Shown here: in pieces, positions 1-8,315 of the stretch
Numbering within the stretch: the stretch's first letter is position 1
Layout: the number at the start of each line of letters is the position of its first letter
Assembly: GCF_013177315.1 (NCBI RefSeq)
Contig: NZ_CP053661.1
Span: forward strand, 806,001 to 870,000
Reading direction: 5' to 3'
Origin: Thermoleptolyngbya sichuanensis A183
GTDB taxonomy: Bacteria; Cyanobacteriota; Cyanobacteriia; Elainellales; Elainellaceae
Length of the DNA stretch: 64,000 bases
Position numbers and translations under genes: made by a program
The notes under the pieces: model-generated
Seen by the model: only the letters and a program-made list of their open reading frames with translations
Database searches by the model: none
Told to the model about the DNA's origin: nothing

Positions 1-150
1 AGGGGGTTTGTAACGCTGTGTCGCAATTTCGCAAAATTGGCGATCGCCCCTGCCAAACTGGGCACTCTCAGCGAGTAGGCAAGTTGGGCCAGCAAAACCC
101 CCGACGATTTGCGCCCATTCGCTTCCAGTGGCCCTGTTTCCCCGCGCATC

Positions 151-897
151 ATGGCATACGGTTTTTATCTCTACGGCATCTTCCCCACCCCCGGCCCTGT
201 CGGGCTGGCCCTCGAAGGTCTGGACGCGCAGCCCGTTCATTCCCACGCCATTGGCGATTTCGTATTTCTCTATTCCGAGGCGCAGCAAAAGCGCTATCTC
301 TCTAGCCGCAAAAACCTGCTGGGCCATGAGCGCGTGCTGGAGCAAGCGATGGAGAAGGGCTATCGTACCCTGCTGCCACTTCAGTTTGGCCTGGTGATTA
401 AGAACTGGACCAGCGTCGAGGAGCAACTCATCGTGCCCAAGGGAGAGGCGCTGCGGCAGTTGTTTCAGCGGCTAGACGGTCGCCGGGAGGTAGGCATCAA
501 GCTGGTGTGGAACCAGGAGGCGGAGCTAGAGGCGCTGATGCAGGAAAACGATCTGTTAAGAGCAGAGCGCGATCGCCTCGAAGGAAAAACCCTCAGCATG
601 GACGAAATCGTTCGCATTGGGCAATCCATCGAACATGCTATGACCGTCCGCAAAGACGCGATTATTCAAACCTGCCGCGATCGCCTCAACACCCATGCCG
701 TTGAAATTGCCGAAAACGATCCCCTGCCCAGCGTTCCCGGCATGATCTACAACGCCGCTTACCTGATTCCCTGGGATGCCGAACCCGCCTTCGGGCAGCA
801 GGTCGATCAACTGGACACGCAGTTCAGCGGCCGCCTGACCATCCGCTACAACAACTTCACCGCACCCTACAACTTTGCCCAGCTAGAAGCAGAGTAA
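151..897 (+). CDS. gvpF: Gas vesicle protein GvpF/GvpL family
   Basis: This is a 248-residue GvpF/GvpL-family protein. Family members are accessory proteins that bind the GvpA shell protein and help start or assemble gas vesicles in the cytoplasm. The opening MAYGFYLYGIF and the block LLPLQFGLVIKNW at about residues 74-86 are typical, followed by a charged helical stretch and a C-terminal half with conserved aromatic residues. I start at the ATG at 151 because the 14 residues an upstream start would add do not look like the family. gvpG follows 42 bp downstream on the same strand. Cyanobacterial clusters commonly run K-F-G, so the name gvpF is chosen from gene order; GvpL is the alternative. 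The rest of the cluster should lie left of the window. Confidence 0.9.
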   Translation: MAYGFYLYGIFPTPGPVGLALEGLDAQPVHSHAIGDFVFLYSEAQQKRYLSSRKNLLGHERVLEQAMEKGYRTLLPLQFGLVIKNWTSVEEQLIVPKGEALRQLFQRLDGRREVGIKLVWNQEAELEALMQENDLLRAERDRLEGKTLSMDEIVRIGQSIEHAMTVRKDAIIQTCRDRLNTHAVEIAENDPLPSVPGMIYNAAYLIPWDAEPAFGQQVDQLDTQFSGRLTIRYNNFTAPYNFAQLEAE

Positions 898-939
898 GAT
901 AGCACCCGCCTTTATTACCTTTTCACTCCCAACCCCGCT

Positions 940-1194
940 ATGATCTTTGACCTCCTCCTCGCCCCCGTCACCGCGCCCATCAACGGCATGAACTGGATTG
1001 CCAGCAAGATCTTGGAGCAGGCAGAGCCGCTGCTGGATGAAAAAGAAAATCTGAAAAAGGAACTGCTGGCGCTGCAACTCGCCTTTGATATGGGCGAACT
1101 GTCCGAAGACGAGTTTGAGGAGCGGGAAGAGGCGCTGCTGCTGGCGATTCAGGCGCTCGAAGACGAGGATCTGGACACAGAAGACGAAGATTAG
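940..1194 (+). CDS. gvpG: Gas vesicle protein GvpG
   Basis: This 84-residue protein matches GvpG, a small accessory protein needed for gas vesicle formation. It has the family start MIFDLLLAPVTAPINGM, a helical middle with the segment LLALQLAFDMGELSEDEFE, and a strongly acidic tail (EDEDLDTEDED). It lies 42 bp after gvpF on the same strand and is probably co-transcribed with it. A perfect 16-bp palindrome begins two bases after its stop codon and may mark the end of the transcript. No further gas-vesicle gene follows, so this is the right-hand end of the cluster. Confidence 0.92.
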   Translation: MIFDLLLAPVTAPINGMNWIASKILEQAEPLLDEKENLKKELLALQLAFDMGELSEDEFEEREEALLLAIQALEDEDLDTEDED

Positions 1195-1195
1195 T

Positions 1196-1211
1196 CGTTG
1201 ATTAATCAACG
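1196..1211. other. Perfect palindrome after gvpG
   Basis: CGTTGATTAATCAACG is its own reverse complement and starts two bases after the gvpG stop codon. The right half is repeated once more directly after it. There is no T-run, so it is a weak terminator candidate and could be a protein-binding site. Confidence 0.45.
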
Positions 1212-1281
1212 ATTAATCAACGCCCCTAGTGGCAATTCTCCTGAGGGCTGCTGCGAATGAAATTTTGAGACGCTCCGCAGG

Positions 1282-1321
1282 TGCTTGACTGGCAATCTAA
1301 AATCGCAAATCCAAAATCAGC
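1282..1321. repeat. Dispersed repeat with TGACTGGCAATC and AAATCCAAAATC
   Basis: The stretch reads TGCTTGACTGGCAATC followed by AAAATCGCAAATCCAAAATC. Nearly the same text is found inverted at about 4149-4197 and direct at about 7473-7520, and shorter AAATCCAAAATC forms occur near 9155, 12570, 46195 and 60480. The stop codon of the ATP-grasp gene lies inside this copy. Confidence 0.7.
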
Positions 1322-2612
1322 CCAGCATTAGCCCCTTGGACTGGAGTTTTTGCTCAATTTGCTGCATCTCCTCCAGGGTTTCGCCCGCGACGATGCCGTA
1401 AAGTTCGGTGTAGATCTTGCCGTACTTTACTTTTTCTAGGGCGGAGAGGATCAGGAAATCCTTACGCGCCAGCTCGGGCCTAAGTTCCACCAAGATCGAA
1501 TCGAGCGTGCCGTCCATGCGGTAATCGGTGGAATATTTGGCGATCGCCTTTCCTTCCTTCAGCAAGGGTTGCCGTTGCAAGCACAGCGGAGTAGAGCCAT
1601 TGACCCGAAAGTTGGCATCGATGGCGTGGAGTTGTCCGTCGTTGTCTTCCAGCACGTCGCAGCCGATGATGCCGAAATAGCCCTGCTGGTGGGCATAGCG
1701 GGCGATCGCCAGAATATGCGGCGCGAACCGTTCCACGGGCGTATTTTGGTAGTCAATCAGCCCGCCCAGGTAGCCGCCTTCCTCTGTGACCAACTGCCCC
1801 GTCACGCCGATCAGTTCCACCGCGCCCGTCTTACTCACGTAGAACTGCATACAGTAGTTTTGCACTGCATTTTTCACAAAATCCGACACCACAATGCTGC
1901 GAAGCAAATTGATTTCTCGATATTTGCGGATTTCCCGCAGGCAATAGTCCAGGTCGCTGGAGTTCTGAATAATATAGGTTCCCTCACCCGATAGCCCGTG
2001 GGTGGTCTTAATTAGGTAAGGAAACTCGGCGGGCAGCGGCACGTCCTCTAGGGGCGTTTCGTCTAGGTGATAGGTGACGTAGTGTGGGCAGGGCACGCCC
2101 AGTTCGGACAGAGTTTCTTTGCTCAGCAGGCGATAGTGGGTGTCGGGTGGGACGGCGTGCTTTTCGGGCGCGAGGTGGTCAAAGGGAAACAGCGTCAGCA
2201 CTTTGGCAAAGCGATCGCTCTGGCTTAGGTAGTCCAGATACACCGACCGTTGCAGCACCTCCAGATTCTCGTAGCGAAAGCCAAAATGCTCCCGCCAGTA
2301 GTCAATCAAAATATTGCGTGGTGGGCGGATGACAATACCCGCGAGGCGATCGCCCAGCACCGCCAGGTTTTTCCACGGCTCCTGCTGCACGATCTTGTCA
2401 TAGCTGACTTTGGTAGCTTCGTCGCTGCCGTCTTGCAGAAAATACTTCTCGGTATTGGGATAGGCGGCCCAGCTTGCGGTGGCCGGATAGTTGAGGATAA
2501 AGGCGTGGGGCGCGTCGGCGGTATCTGCTGAAAACAGGTCAGAAAGGCTGGTCGCCTGAGTGTATTGCAAGTCGGTTTGCAGGTTGGTCTGAACATCGGA
2601 ATCTAAGGCCAT
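1317..2612 (-). CDS. ATP-grasp domain protein
   Basis: The product has 431 residues and looks like an ATP-grasp enzyme, a family that uses ATP to join a carboxylate to an amine or thiol through an acyl-phosphate. The nucleotide-binding loop is visible as KTTHGLSGEGTYII (about residues 203-216), and the metal-binding end of the fold as HAIDANFRVNGSTP (about 330-343). The N-terminal 150 residues contain no domain I recognise. The substrate cannot be read from sequence or neighbours: gvpG lies upstream on the other strand and chrA is divergent. Related cyanobacterial proteins are annotated only as ATP-grasp. The fold is well supported; the reaction is unknown. Confidence 0.8.
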   Translation of the reverse strand: MALDSDVQTNLQTDLQYTQATSLSDLFSADTADAPHAFILNYPATASWAAYPNTEKYFLQDGSDEATKVSYDKIVQQEPWKNLAVLGDRLAGIVIRPPRNILIDYWREHFGFRYENLEVLQRSVYLDYLSQSDRFAKVLTLFPFDHLAPEKHAVPPDTHYRLLSKETLSELGVPCPHYVTYHLDETPLEDVPLPAEFPYLIKTTHGLSGEGTYIIQNSSDLDYCLREIRKYREINLLRSIVVSDFVKNAVQNYCMQFYVSKTGAVELIGVTGQLVTEEGGYLGGLIDYQNTPVERFAPHILAIARYAHQQGYFGIIGCDVLEDNDGQLHAIDANFRVNGSTPLCLQRQPLLKEGKAIAKYSTDYRMDGTLDSILVELRPELARKDFLILSALEKVKYGKIYTELYGIVAGETLEEMQQIEQKLQSKGLMLG

Positions 2613-2835
2613 AGCCGCATTAAACCAGGGTGGAGTTCGGAGATTTCAAAAGTCTTTTGCCAAAGTCTTTTGCCAAATCGTAGTTTACGCTGGATGGTAA
2701 GCGGAGGGGATGCGCTCAAATTGCACTCCGTGATACCAAGTCTACCTAGCGCAAAACCGTCTTTGGGCTGAGCAGAATGTAACTCGTTGGGCTAGCGTTA
2801 AATCGAATTTGATTGATATGTTAAAGACGCGATGA

Positions 2836-2851
2836 TGCCAGGAGCCTGGCA
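2836..2851. promoter_or_regulatory. Palindrome upstream of chrA
   Basis: TGCCAGG-AG-CCTGGCA is a perfect inverted repeat with 7-bp arms and a 2-bp centre, ending 42 bp before the chrA start codon. The position suits an operator for a chromate-responsive or other regulator. No such regulator gene lies next to it, so the role is inferred. Confidence 0.4.
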
Positions 2852-2893
2852 TTCAAAAGGATTCAACTTTAGCCACGTCAGACTCTCAGCGCT

Positions 2894-4135
2894 ATGTCCC
2901 AGCCCTCTCAGCCCTCTCAGCCTTTAGACAACCTCAGCGACGAAACCCTTCCCTACGACACATTGAGTTCGGCGGCCCAGCGACAACGCCTGGGGGAACT
3001 GGCGGGCGTGTTTCTGAAACTGGGGGCGATCGCCTTTGGCGGGCCCGCTGCTCACATTGCCATGATGGACGACGAAATCGTTACCCGTCGCCGCTGGCTC
3101 AGCCGCGAAAAGCTGCTTGATTTCCTCGGCATCACCAACCTGATTCCTGGGCCAAACTCGACGGAACTAGCGATCTACCTGGGCTACGACCGAGCAGGCT
3201 GGCGCGGGCTGGTTTTGGCGGGCACCTGCTTTATCTTGCCTGCAATGCTGATTGTGTGGGCGCTGGCGGCAGTTTACGTCCGCTATCGAACCATTCCCCA
3301 AGTAGAATGGCTGCTCTACGGCATCAAGGCAGTGGTGATTGCCATTGTGGTGCAAGCGCTGTGGAAGCTAGGGAAAAAGGCGCTCAAGGATTGGCCAACC
3401 TGGGCAGTGGCGATCGCCGTCATTGCGCTCTTTGCCACCGGGCTAAACGAAATTGCGCTGCTGCTCTTGGGCGGCGCTGCGGTAATGCTGATCAAAAACC
3501 TGGGACAGCGAGAACCTGGTTCACCGCTGCTATTGTTTCCTCTATCAGTTCTCGCGCAAACCAGTCTGGCGCAAACGGGCGTGGCTCCAGCCCCTCCACC
3601 CGCCAATGCACCGACCTGGGGCAGCGTGTTTCTTATTTTTCTAAAAATTGGCGCAGTCCTTTACGGCAGCGGCTATGTGCTGCTGGCGTTTATGGAGCGC
3701 GAGTTTGTGCAGCGCACGGGCTGGCTTTCGTCGCAGCAAATTCTGGATGCGGTGGCTGTGGGGCAGGTCACACCAGGGCCCGTGTTCACTACCGCCACCT
3801 TTATCGGCTACCTGCTGGCGGGCAATGCCGGAGCCGTAGCCGCCACCATCGCTATTTTCCTACCCGCCTTTGCCCTGGTGCTCATCATCAACCCGTTTTT
3901 GCCCAAGCTGCGCCAGTCGCGCTGGGTCAGCGGCTTTCTGGATGGGGTCAACGCAGCCTCCCTCGGACTCATGGCTGTCGTCACCTGGACGCTGACCCGC
4001 GCCGCCGTGGTGGACTGGGTGACGGCCTTTCTCGCGGTGCTGTCGCTGATTGCCGTGTTTCGGCTCAAGGTAAACTCGGCCTGGCTAGTGCTAGGCGGGG
4101 CAATCGTGGGTCTGCTGGCTAAGAGCTTGACCTGA
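2894..4135 (+). CDS. chrA: Chromate efflux transporter ChrA
   Basis: This 413-residue inner-membrane protein belongs to the CHR family, which exports chromate and lowers its toxicity. It is the long form with two homologous CHR halves. The first begins around residue 35 (FLKLGAIAFGGPAAHIAMM) and contains NLIPGPNSTE; the second begins around residue 245 (FLKIGAVLYGSGYVLLAFM) and contains VTPGPVFTTATFIGY. Both halves carry the characteristic PGP motif, and about ten hydrophobic segments are visible. A linker with many Pro and Ala residues joins the halves near residues 220-240. It is transcribed alone. Some CHR proteins in freshwater bacteria may move other oxyanions, so substrate identity is by family. 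Confidence 0.92.
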   Translation: MSQPSQPSQPLDNLSDETLPYDTLSSAAQRQRLGELAGVFLKLGAIAFGGPAAHIAMMDDEIVTRRRWLSREKLLDFLGITNLIPGPNSTELAIYLGYDRAGWRGLVLAGTCFILPAMLIVWALAAVYVRYRTIPQVEWLLYGIKAVVIAIVVQALWKLGKKALKDWPTWAVAIAVIALFATGLNEIALLLLGGAAVMLIKNLGQREPGSPLLLFPLSVLAQTSLAQTGVAPAPPPANAPTWGSVFLIFLKIGAVLYGSGYVLLAFMEREFVQRTGWLSSQQILDAVAVGQVTPGPVFTTATFIGYLLAGNAGAVAATIAIFLPAFALVLIINPFLPKLRQSRWVSGFLDGVNAASLGLMAVVTWTLTRAAVVDWVTAFLAVLSLIAVFRLKVNSAWLVLGGAIVGLLAKSLT

Positions 4136-4148
4136 TGTCCGAATCATG

Positions 4149-4197
4149 TCGATTTTGGATTGGCGATTTTGGATTGCCAGTCAAGCACCTGCGGGAC
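4149..4197. repeat. Inverted copy of the AAATCCAAAATC repeat
   Basis: GATTTTGGATTGGCGATTTT and the following GGATTGCCAGTCAAGCACCT are the reverse complement of the repeats at 1282-1321 and 7473-7520. The copy sits directly after chrA. Confidence 0.65.
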
Positions 4198-4262
4198 TTC
4201 CAGTAATCCTATTCGTGCGCCACTCAGAAGAATTGAGATTCAAGTAAGATATTCCAAACAAA

Positions 4263-4299
4263 ATGAATCGTTGTGCAGATTCACCACACAACGATTCAT
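4263..4299 (-). terminator. Terminator-like hairpin after the protease gene
   Basis: ATGAATCGTTGTG (4263-4275) and CACAACGATTCAT (4287-4299) form a perfect 13-bp stem with an 11-base loop. Read on the minus strand, the stem is followed by TTTGTTTGG, a short U-rich tail. It lies about 60 bp past the stop of the protease gene and would terminate that transcript. Confidence 0.55.
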
Positions 4300-4356
4300 C
4301 TGGAATGGAACTTTATGGAATGAAACTCTAGCCGAATCGAATCTCGCTTTGGCTGA

Positions 4357-6261
4357 CTACACCATCACGGTGTTTTCTTCCGCAAGCCCACGCGCCGGAG
4401 TGGCGATGCGGGTGCCCTGAGAAGTGACGCGCACGCTCAGGTCATAGGGCCCTGCTTCTCCTGCGCCATAGCTGCCTGCGAACACCACATAGGTTCCCGC
4501 CGGAAGGTTAGCGCGAATGGCAGCATCCCGCGTGTTGGCATTGGCATCGTCATTCTCTGTGACCGGTTCTAGCGCCGTCTGATCATTGAAGCGCGACACG
4601 TCTCGTCTCAGGGCGAGGAACGAGTCGATGAACGCACTCCGCATCTGAATCGACACCTGGGCAGGCGTGGGAAGCTGGAAGGAAAACGTCTCAAACCGAC
4701 GCCCGTTGTCAGACAGGCGATCGCCCTCGTCAATCCGTCCTTCGGCTCTGGCAACAAAGCCGTGGGAATCTTGCCCAAAGGACAGCGGCGTGGCATTGGT
4801 GACCCGCGACAGCGGCGCAGTCGAGGCGAGGTGGCCCGTATGGGCGCTGGCCAGGAGGTGACGCACGCGATCGCTGCTGATGGCGCTGCTGAGGCCGCGA
4901 TTGCCGCCCCGCGAAAAGGACAAGGCCACAACGCCAATCACGTTGCCGTGCTGGTCAAGCACCGGCCCGCCCGAATTGCCAGGGTTAATCTGGGCATCGG
5001 TCAGCACTTCATCGGGGTTGATCTTACTCACCACGCCGCTGGTCAGCGCATTGCGAAACCGCTCTTGCCCAAAGGGCGTGCCAATGACATAGGCCGGGTC
5101 ACCCGGCTGCACCGAGCGAGCATCGGCCAGGCGCAACGGCTGCCCCGTGGAGGTCGGCTTTTGCCTGCTAAGCCGATCTAGGTTGGGATAGCGAGACGGC
5201 TCCAGGGTCAGCAGCGCTAGGTCTGTGCCGCTGGGGTCAAAGCCCACTAGACGAGCGCGACGGTTGCTGTTGTCTGCCAGGGTGACTGTAGAAACTTGCC
5301 CTTGCTGGAGGTTTTCCACCACATGGGCATTGGTCACAATCAGGGTGTTGGGGTTCCCGCCAGGGCCGCTGGCGGGTTCAACGAAAAAACCGCTGCCCGA
5401 AAAGCGATTGCGAATCGTCACCACGCTCTCGTTGGCTCTGGCATAAACGGGGGCGGCGGTGCGGCTGCTGCTGGGGGCGATCGCCACGGCCGCAGTACCC
5501 GTCGAAACGGAGAGCGTGGGCATCTCTGCGGGTGCTGCCGCCTCTACCGTCTCTTCAAACCGATGGGTGGTTCCGCCAAGTCCCTCGGTTTCCAGTCCAG
5601 GCTGGCTCAGGGAGGGGTCTGCATTCTCCTCCCGCAGCCCAATGGAGTAGGGCCAGCCGCCATAAGCCAGATGTGGATAGTAGTAGGGATAGTGATAATG
5701 CACCAGGCGATAGGGATGGCGACGCAGCGCTCGGCGGGTGTGCCGGTCATAGCGGATTTCTAGCACGGGTAAATGGGGCAGCAGAATGGGAGCGGGACGC
5801 TCGACCACGATGGGCACTGGACGCTCGACCACCACGGGCACTGGGCGCTCGATTACCACTGGACGGGGACGTTCTACGACGACAGTTACAGGACGCTCAA
5901 CCACCACCGGGCGTGGATAAGACACCACCACTGGCGGATAGTAGGGGGTATAGCCATAGTAGTAGCGGTGGCGGCGGTGCGAAGTGCCTTCCGTCACGAC
6001 TTCTGCCTCGACGGGGGCGATCGCCACGGGAGCCTCTGCGGGCGAAACGGCAGCCTGCACACCGGGAGTCGTTTCTACCGTCTGCGCCACAGGTGCCGCG
6101 CCGGGGCATACCAGCCGTCCATCTGTGCCGCGAGCAATGCGACCGGGCTGTCCGTTGTAAAGCACCTGCTGAAGAAAGCGCCCTTCCTCCCGCTCTACCA
6201 AACGGAACAGGTTGGGATTTTCGCTCAGGCACGACCGCGCGATCGCTCCGAGACTCTGCCG
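4357..6261 (-). CDS. Trypsin-like serine protease module (C-terminal part of a frameshifted gene)
   Basis: This frame is open from 6261 and encodes the protease part of a secreted S1-type serine protease. Its first recognisable text is CLSENPNLFRLVEREEGRF, which has no natural start codon and must continue from the frame upstream. A Pro/Val-rich section with tandem VVVERP-type repeats (5790-5930) leads into the catalytic domain. The triad is visible as His in IVTNAHVVENL, Asp in PSGTDLALLTLE and Ser in INPGNSGGPVLD. The last 130 residues resemble a pre-peptidase C-terminal (PPC) domain. A shift of one base near 6240-6261 would join it to the signal-peptide frame upstream. A sequencing error, a real mutation or programmed shifting are all possible. 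Confidence 0.75.
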   Translation of the reverse strand, partial: RQSLGAIARSCLSENPNLFRLVEREEGRFLQQVLYNGQPGRIARGTDGRLVCPGAAPVAQTVETTPGVQAAVSPAEAPVAIAPVEAEVVTEGTSHRRHRYYYGYTPYYPPVVVSYPRPVVVERPVTVVVERPRPVVIERPVPVVVERPVPIVVERPAPILLPHLPVLEIRYDRHTRRALRRHPYRLVHYHYPYYYPHLAYGGWPYSIGLREENADPSLSQPGLETEGLGGTTHRFEETVEAAAPAEMPTLSVSTGTAAVAIAPSSSRTAAPVYARANESVVTIRNRFSGSGFFVEPASGPGGNPNTLIVTNAHVVENLQQGQVSTVTLADNSNRRARLVGFDPSGTDLALLTLEPSRYPNLDRLSRQKPTSTGQPLRLADARSVQPGDPAYVIGTPFGQERFRNALTSGVVSKINPDEVLTDAQINPGNSGGPVLDQHGNVIGVVALSFSRGGNRGLSSAISSDRVRHLLASAHTGHLASTAPLSRVTNATPLSFGQDSHGFVARAEGRIDEGDRLSDNGRRFETFSFQLPTPAQVSIQMRSAFIDSFLALRRDVSRFNDQTALEPVTENDDANANTRDAAIRANLPAGTYVVFAGSYGAGEAGPYDLSVRVTSQGTRIATPARGLAEENTVMV

Positions 6262-7261
6262 CTAGGCGAGTATCTGGCAGGCTAGGCGTAGTCGCATCAG
6301 CAGTCAGGCTGGACTCGGTCACGAGGCTGGGGCCAGTGGACGGAGACTCGACCACGGGCAGCGTTTCCATGTGCATCGAGCCGGGGCGGAACTCTCGCGG
6401 ATCGTTCAGCGGATCATCCTTGAGCAGCGGAATCAGACCACTGTAGGAAATGCGGGGTGTGGTCGGCTCCACAAAGGTAACAGGAACCGCCGGAGCCACG
6501 ATGACGTTCGTGACCTCAGCCGGAGCGCTCACTTCGACTGGCGTAGAGGGCAAAGGGGCAGACCGCTCGACGGTTGCATCTGCCACGACCGCTGCGACAG
6601 GCAACGGGGCGGAGCGGCCAGCCGTAGCGTCAGAGGTCATGGCGGCTGTTGGAACCGTCTGCTTTTCTGCAAGCCGAGGGGCGATCGCCCGCACAGGCGG
6701 GGTTGACTCCTGGCTGGACAATGCCGCAGGCTTCGACTCGGCCACTGCCGCCACTGCGACCACCAGAGCCTCGCGCTCGACCCGCTGTGCCACAGGCTGC
6801 GCGACTGCACCAGAAGCATTTTCAGGCTGAGCAATGGCCACCGGACGAGACACAGGCGGCGCGGCCAGATCGGGGGCTGCGGTCGCAGGAGCCGCGGGAG
6901 CCGGGGCCTTGGCAATGGGAGCCGGGGTCGCCGCAGGTGCAGAAACGGCAATTCTCTCCGGAGCGGGCGCAGGCGGCGGCGTAACCTGTGAACTAAGAGC
7001 CGATGCAGCAACTTTTTCAGCCTTTTGCGCGGCCTTTTCGATTGGACGAGGGGCAGTGGAACGGGCTTGAGGAGCGGTCTGGATTGGTTCTGGTGGAGCG
7101 ATCGCTGCTTTTGGCTGGGGCACAGCCGGAGCAGCGGTTTCCACTGGCGCAATCGGTTCTACGGATTCTTCTTCAGAAAAGGAGTTGGCCTCGGCCCGGC
7201 GATTTGCTTCCAAAAAGCCAAGCATCGCCAGCGCAGAAAGAGCGATGGGAGCTAAACGCAT
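6250..7261 (-). CDS. Signal peptide and Ala/Pro-rich N-terminal part of the frameshifted protease
   Basis: From the ATG at 7261 this frame encodes MRLAPIALSALAMLGFLEA, a signal peptide, then some 300 residues rich in Ala, Pro, Val and Glu with no folded domain I recognise. The text stays protein-like to about PSLPDTRLAAES (near 6255). Beyond that the same frame becomes arginine- and glycine-rich nonsense, while the frame offset by one base continues as a normal protease. A stop codon in the protease frame at 6262-6264 limits the shift point to about 6240-6261. The upstream in-frame extension to 7372 is rejected because it places 37 non-hydrophobic residues before the signal peptide. Together with 4357-6261 this would make one secreted protease of about 970 residues. 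Confidence 0.65.
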
Positions 7262-7472
7262 AATGGTTCGTGAGTTGTGATGAGTATGAATTGAATAAAC
7301 CGTCGTTCGTCTTTCGGATCTCGAAACCAGACTCCGCAAGCGAGAATCGATGCCTGCCCATGTCCAGCCCAAACCAGCACAGCCCAGAACATCGCTCGAC
7401 TGTCCGAAATGCTCGGACTAATATCAATTCTTTTAAGTGGAGCTATGAATGAAATTGCTAGAAGCCTTGCAA

Positions 7473-7520
7473 GCGCTTGACTGGCAATCCAAAATCGCAA
7501 ATCCAAAATCGAGAATTGAT
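7473..7520. repeat. Direct copy of the AAATCCAAAATC repeat
   Basis: CGCTTGACTGGCAATCCAAA continues with ATCGCAAATCCAAAATCGAG, matching the repeat at 1282-1321. It lies in the 1-kb gene-free stretch upstream of the protease gene. Confidence 0.65.
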
Positions 7521-7648
7521 ATAAGGCAAGCGAAATGGGTGCGCCGGGTTTTTCCAACCCTGCGTGATGGCAGCCGTTGACTATCGCATCCCTCGGCAGA
7601 GCTTTGGGCATGTGCCGTGCCCAGAGAGGGGCGATCGCCAACGCTGCG

Positions 7649-7696
7649 ATGCTTAGAAACCTTGAACGGTCAATGCTTAGAAACCTTGAACGGTCA
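7649..7696. repeat. Perfect 24-bp tandem duplication
   Basis: The 24-mer starting ATGCTTAGAAACCTTGAACG is present twice head to tail (7649-7672, 7673-7696). About 60 bp downstream CGTCATCAAACCT is also doubled. The surrounding stretch 7262-8315 holds no credible gene, only this and the mobile repeat at 7822. Confidence 0.8.
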
Positions 7697-7821
7697 ATGT
7701 CTCAACGCAAGAGAGTTTCCTGGAAAACATCTGAACCTGTAGGGCTGAAATTTCTGGTTCGTCATCAAACCTCGTCATCAAACCTGAAGTTTTAACCTGA
7801 ACCAGAGTAGAGCAGGTTTTA

Positions 7822-7987
7822 GAGGGTGTTTGAAAAGGTATCGCCTGTAATGTTAAGCACTCAGAGATCCCCCCTTAAGCCCCCCTTAAAAAGGGGGGGA
7901 AACCGCCTTAAAGTCCCCCTTTTTAAGGGGGATTTAGGGGGATCTTGCACGCTTTTCTACAAACAGTGGGACTTTTCAAACATCCTC
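7822..7987. mobile_element. MITE, 166 bp, with TTA target duplication
   Basis: The ends GAGGGTGTTTGAAAAG and CTTTTCAAACATCCTC are near-perfect terminal inverted repeats flanked by TTA on both sides (7819-7821, 7988-7990). The interior carries a large imperfect palindrome of CCCCCTTAAAAAGGGGG type. A second copy, inverted, lies at 10862-11022. There is no room for a transposase. A 3-bp T-N-A duplication is what IS5-family (IS427-type) elements make, so a relative of that group is the likely mobiliser. Confidence 0.85.
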
Positions 7988-8259
7988 TTAGGCAATCTTT
8001 GGCAAAAAGCCTGCTTAGCGTTCATCAGAGTCGCTGAAAGTCTGGTTATGCAACCCTGGCTTTGACAGACGAGGCAAAACGTGAACCAACCTGTCTGTTA
8101 CTCCCTTAAACAGCCCCGCTGAAAACAATCCGTTCAGGAAGGTAAAACTTTATAAATTCTTCACACGAATCAAGAACGCCTATGACGAGCAACGCCAGCG
8201 GCTTGTTCCCGGATCGGTTCAACTTCTGGCTTGATCCCAGCTTGATTTGCACTGTCCTT

Positions 8260-8313
8260 GATTTGCAAGGTCACGATTTGCAAGGTCACGATTTGCAAGG
8301 TCACGATTTGCAC
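8260..8313. repeat. 15-bp tandem repeat, three full units and a partial
   Basis: GATTTGCAAGGTCAC occurs at 8260-8274, 8275-8289 and 8290-8304, followed by a partial unit GATTTGCAC. It ends directly at the 3' end of the DUF3318 gene. Confidence 0.85.
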
Positions 8314-8315
8314 GA

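Noticed and set aside
883-1209. Minus-strand frame of 108 codons across gvpG
   Set aside because: It is the complement of a convincing gvpG gene.
3256-4122. Plus-strand frame of 288 codons inside chrA
   Set aside because: It is an out-of-frame shadow of the chromate transporter with no recognisable protein features.
5532-6446. Long plus-strand frame (304 codons) opposite the protease gene
   Set aside because: It is a mirror of the Pro/Ala-rich minus-strand coding sequence, with arginine- and proline-rich nonsense text and no start signal.
8247-8313. CRISPR-like array of GATTTGCAAGGTCAC units
   Set aside because: The units are only 15 bp, directly adjoining with no spacers, so this is a tandem repeat.
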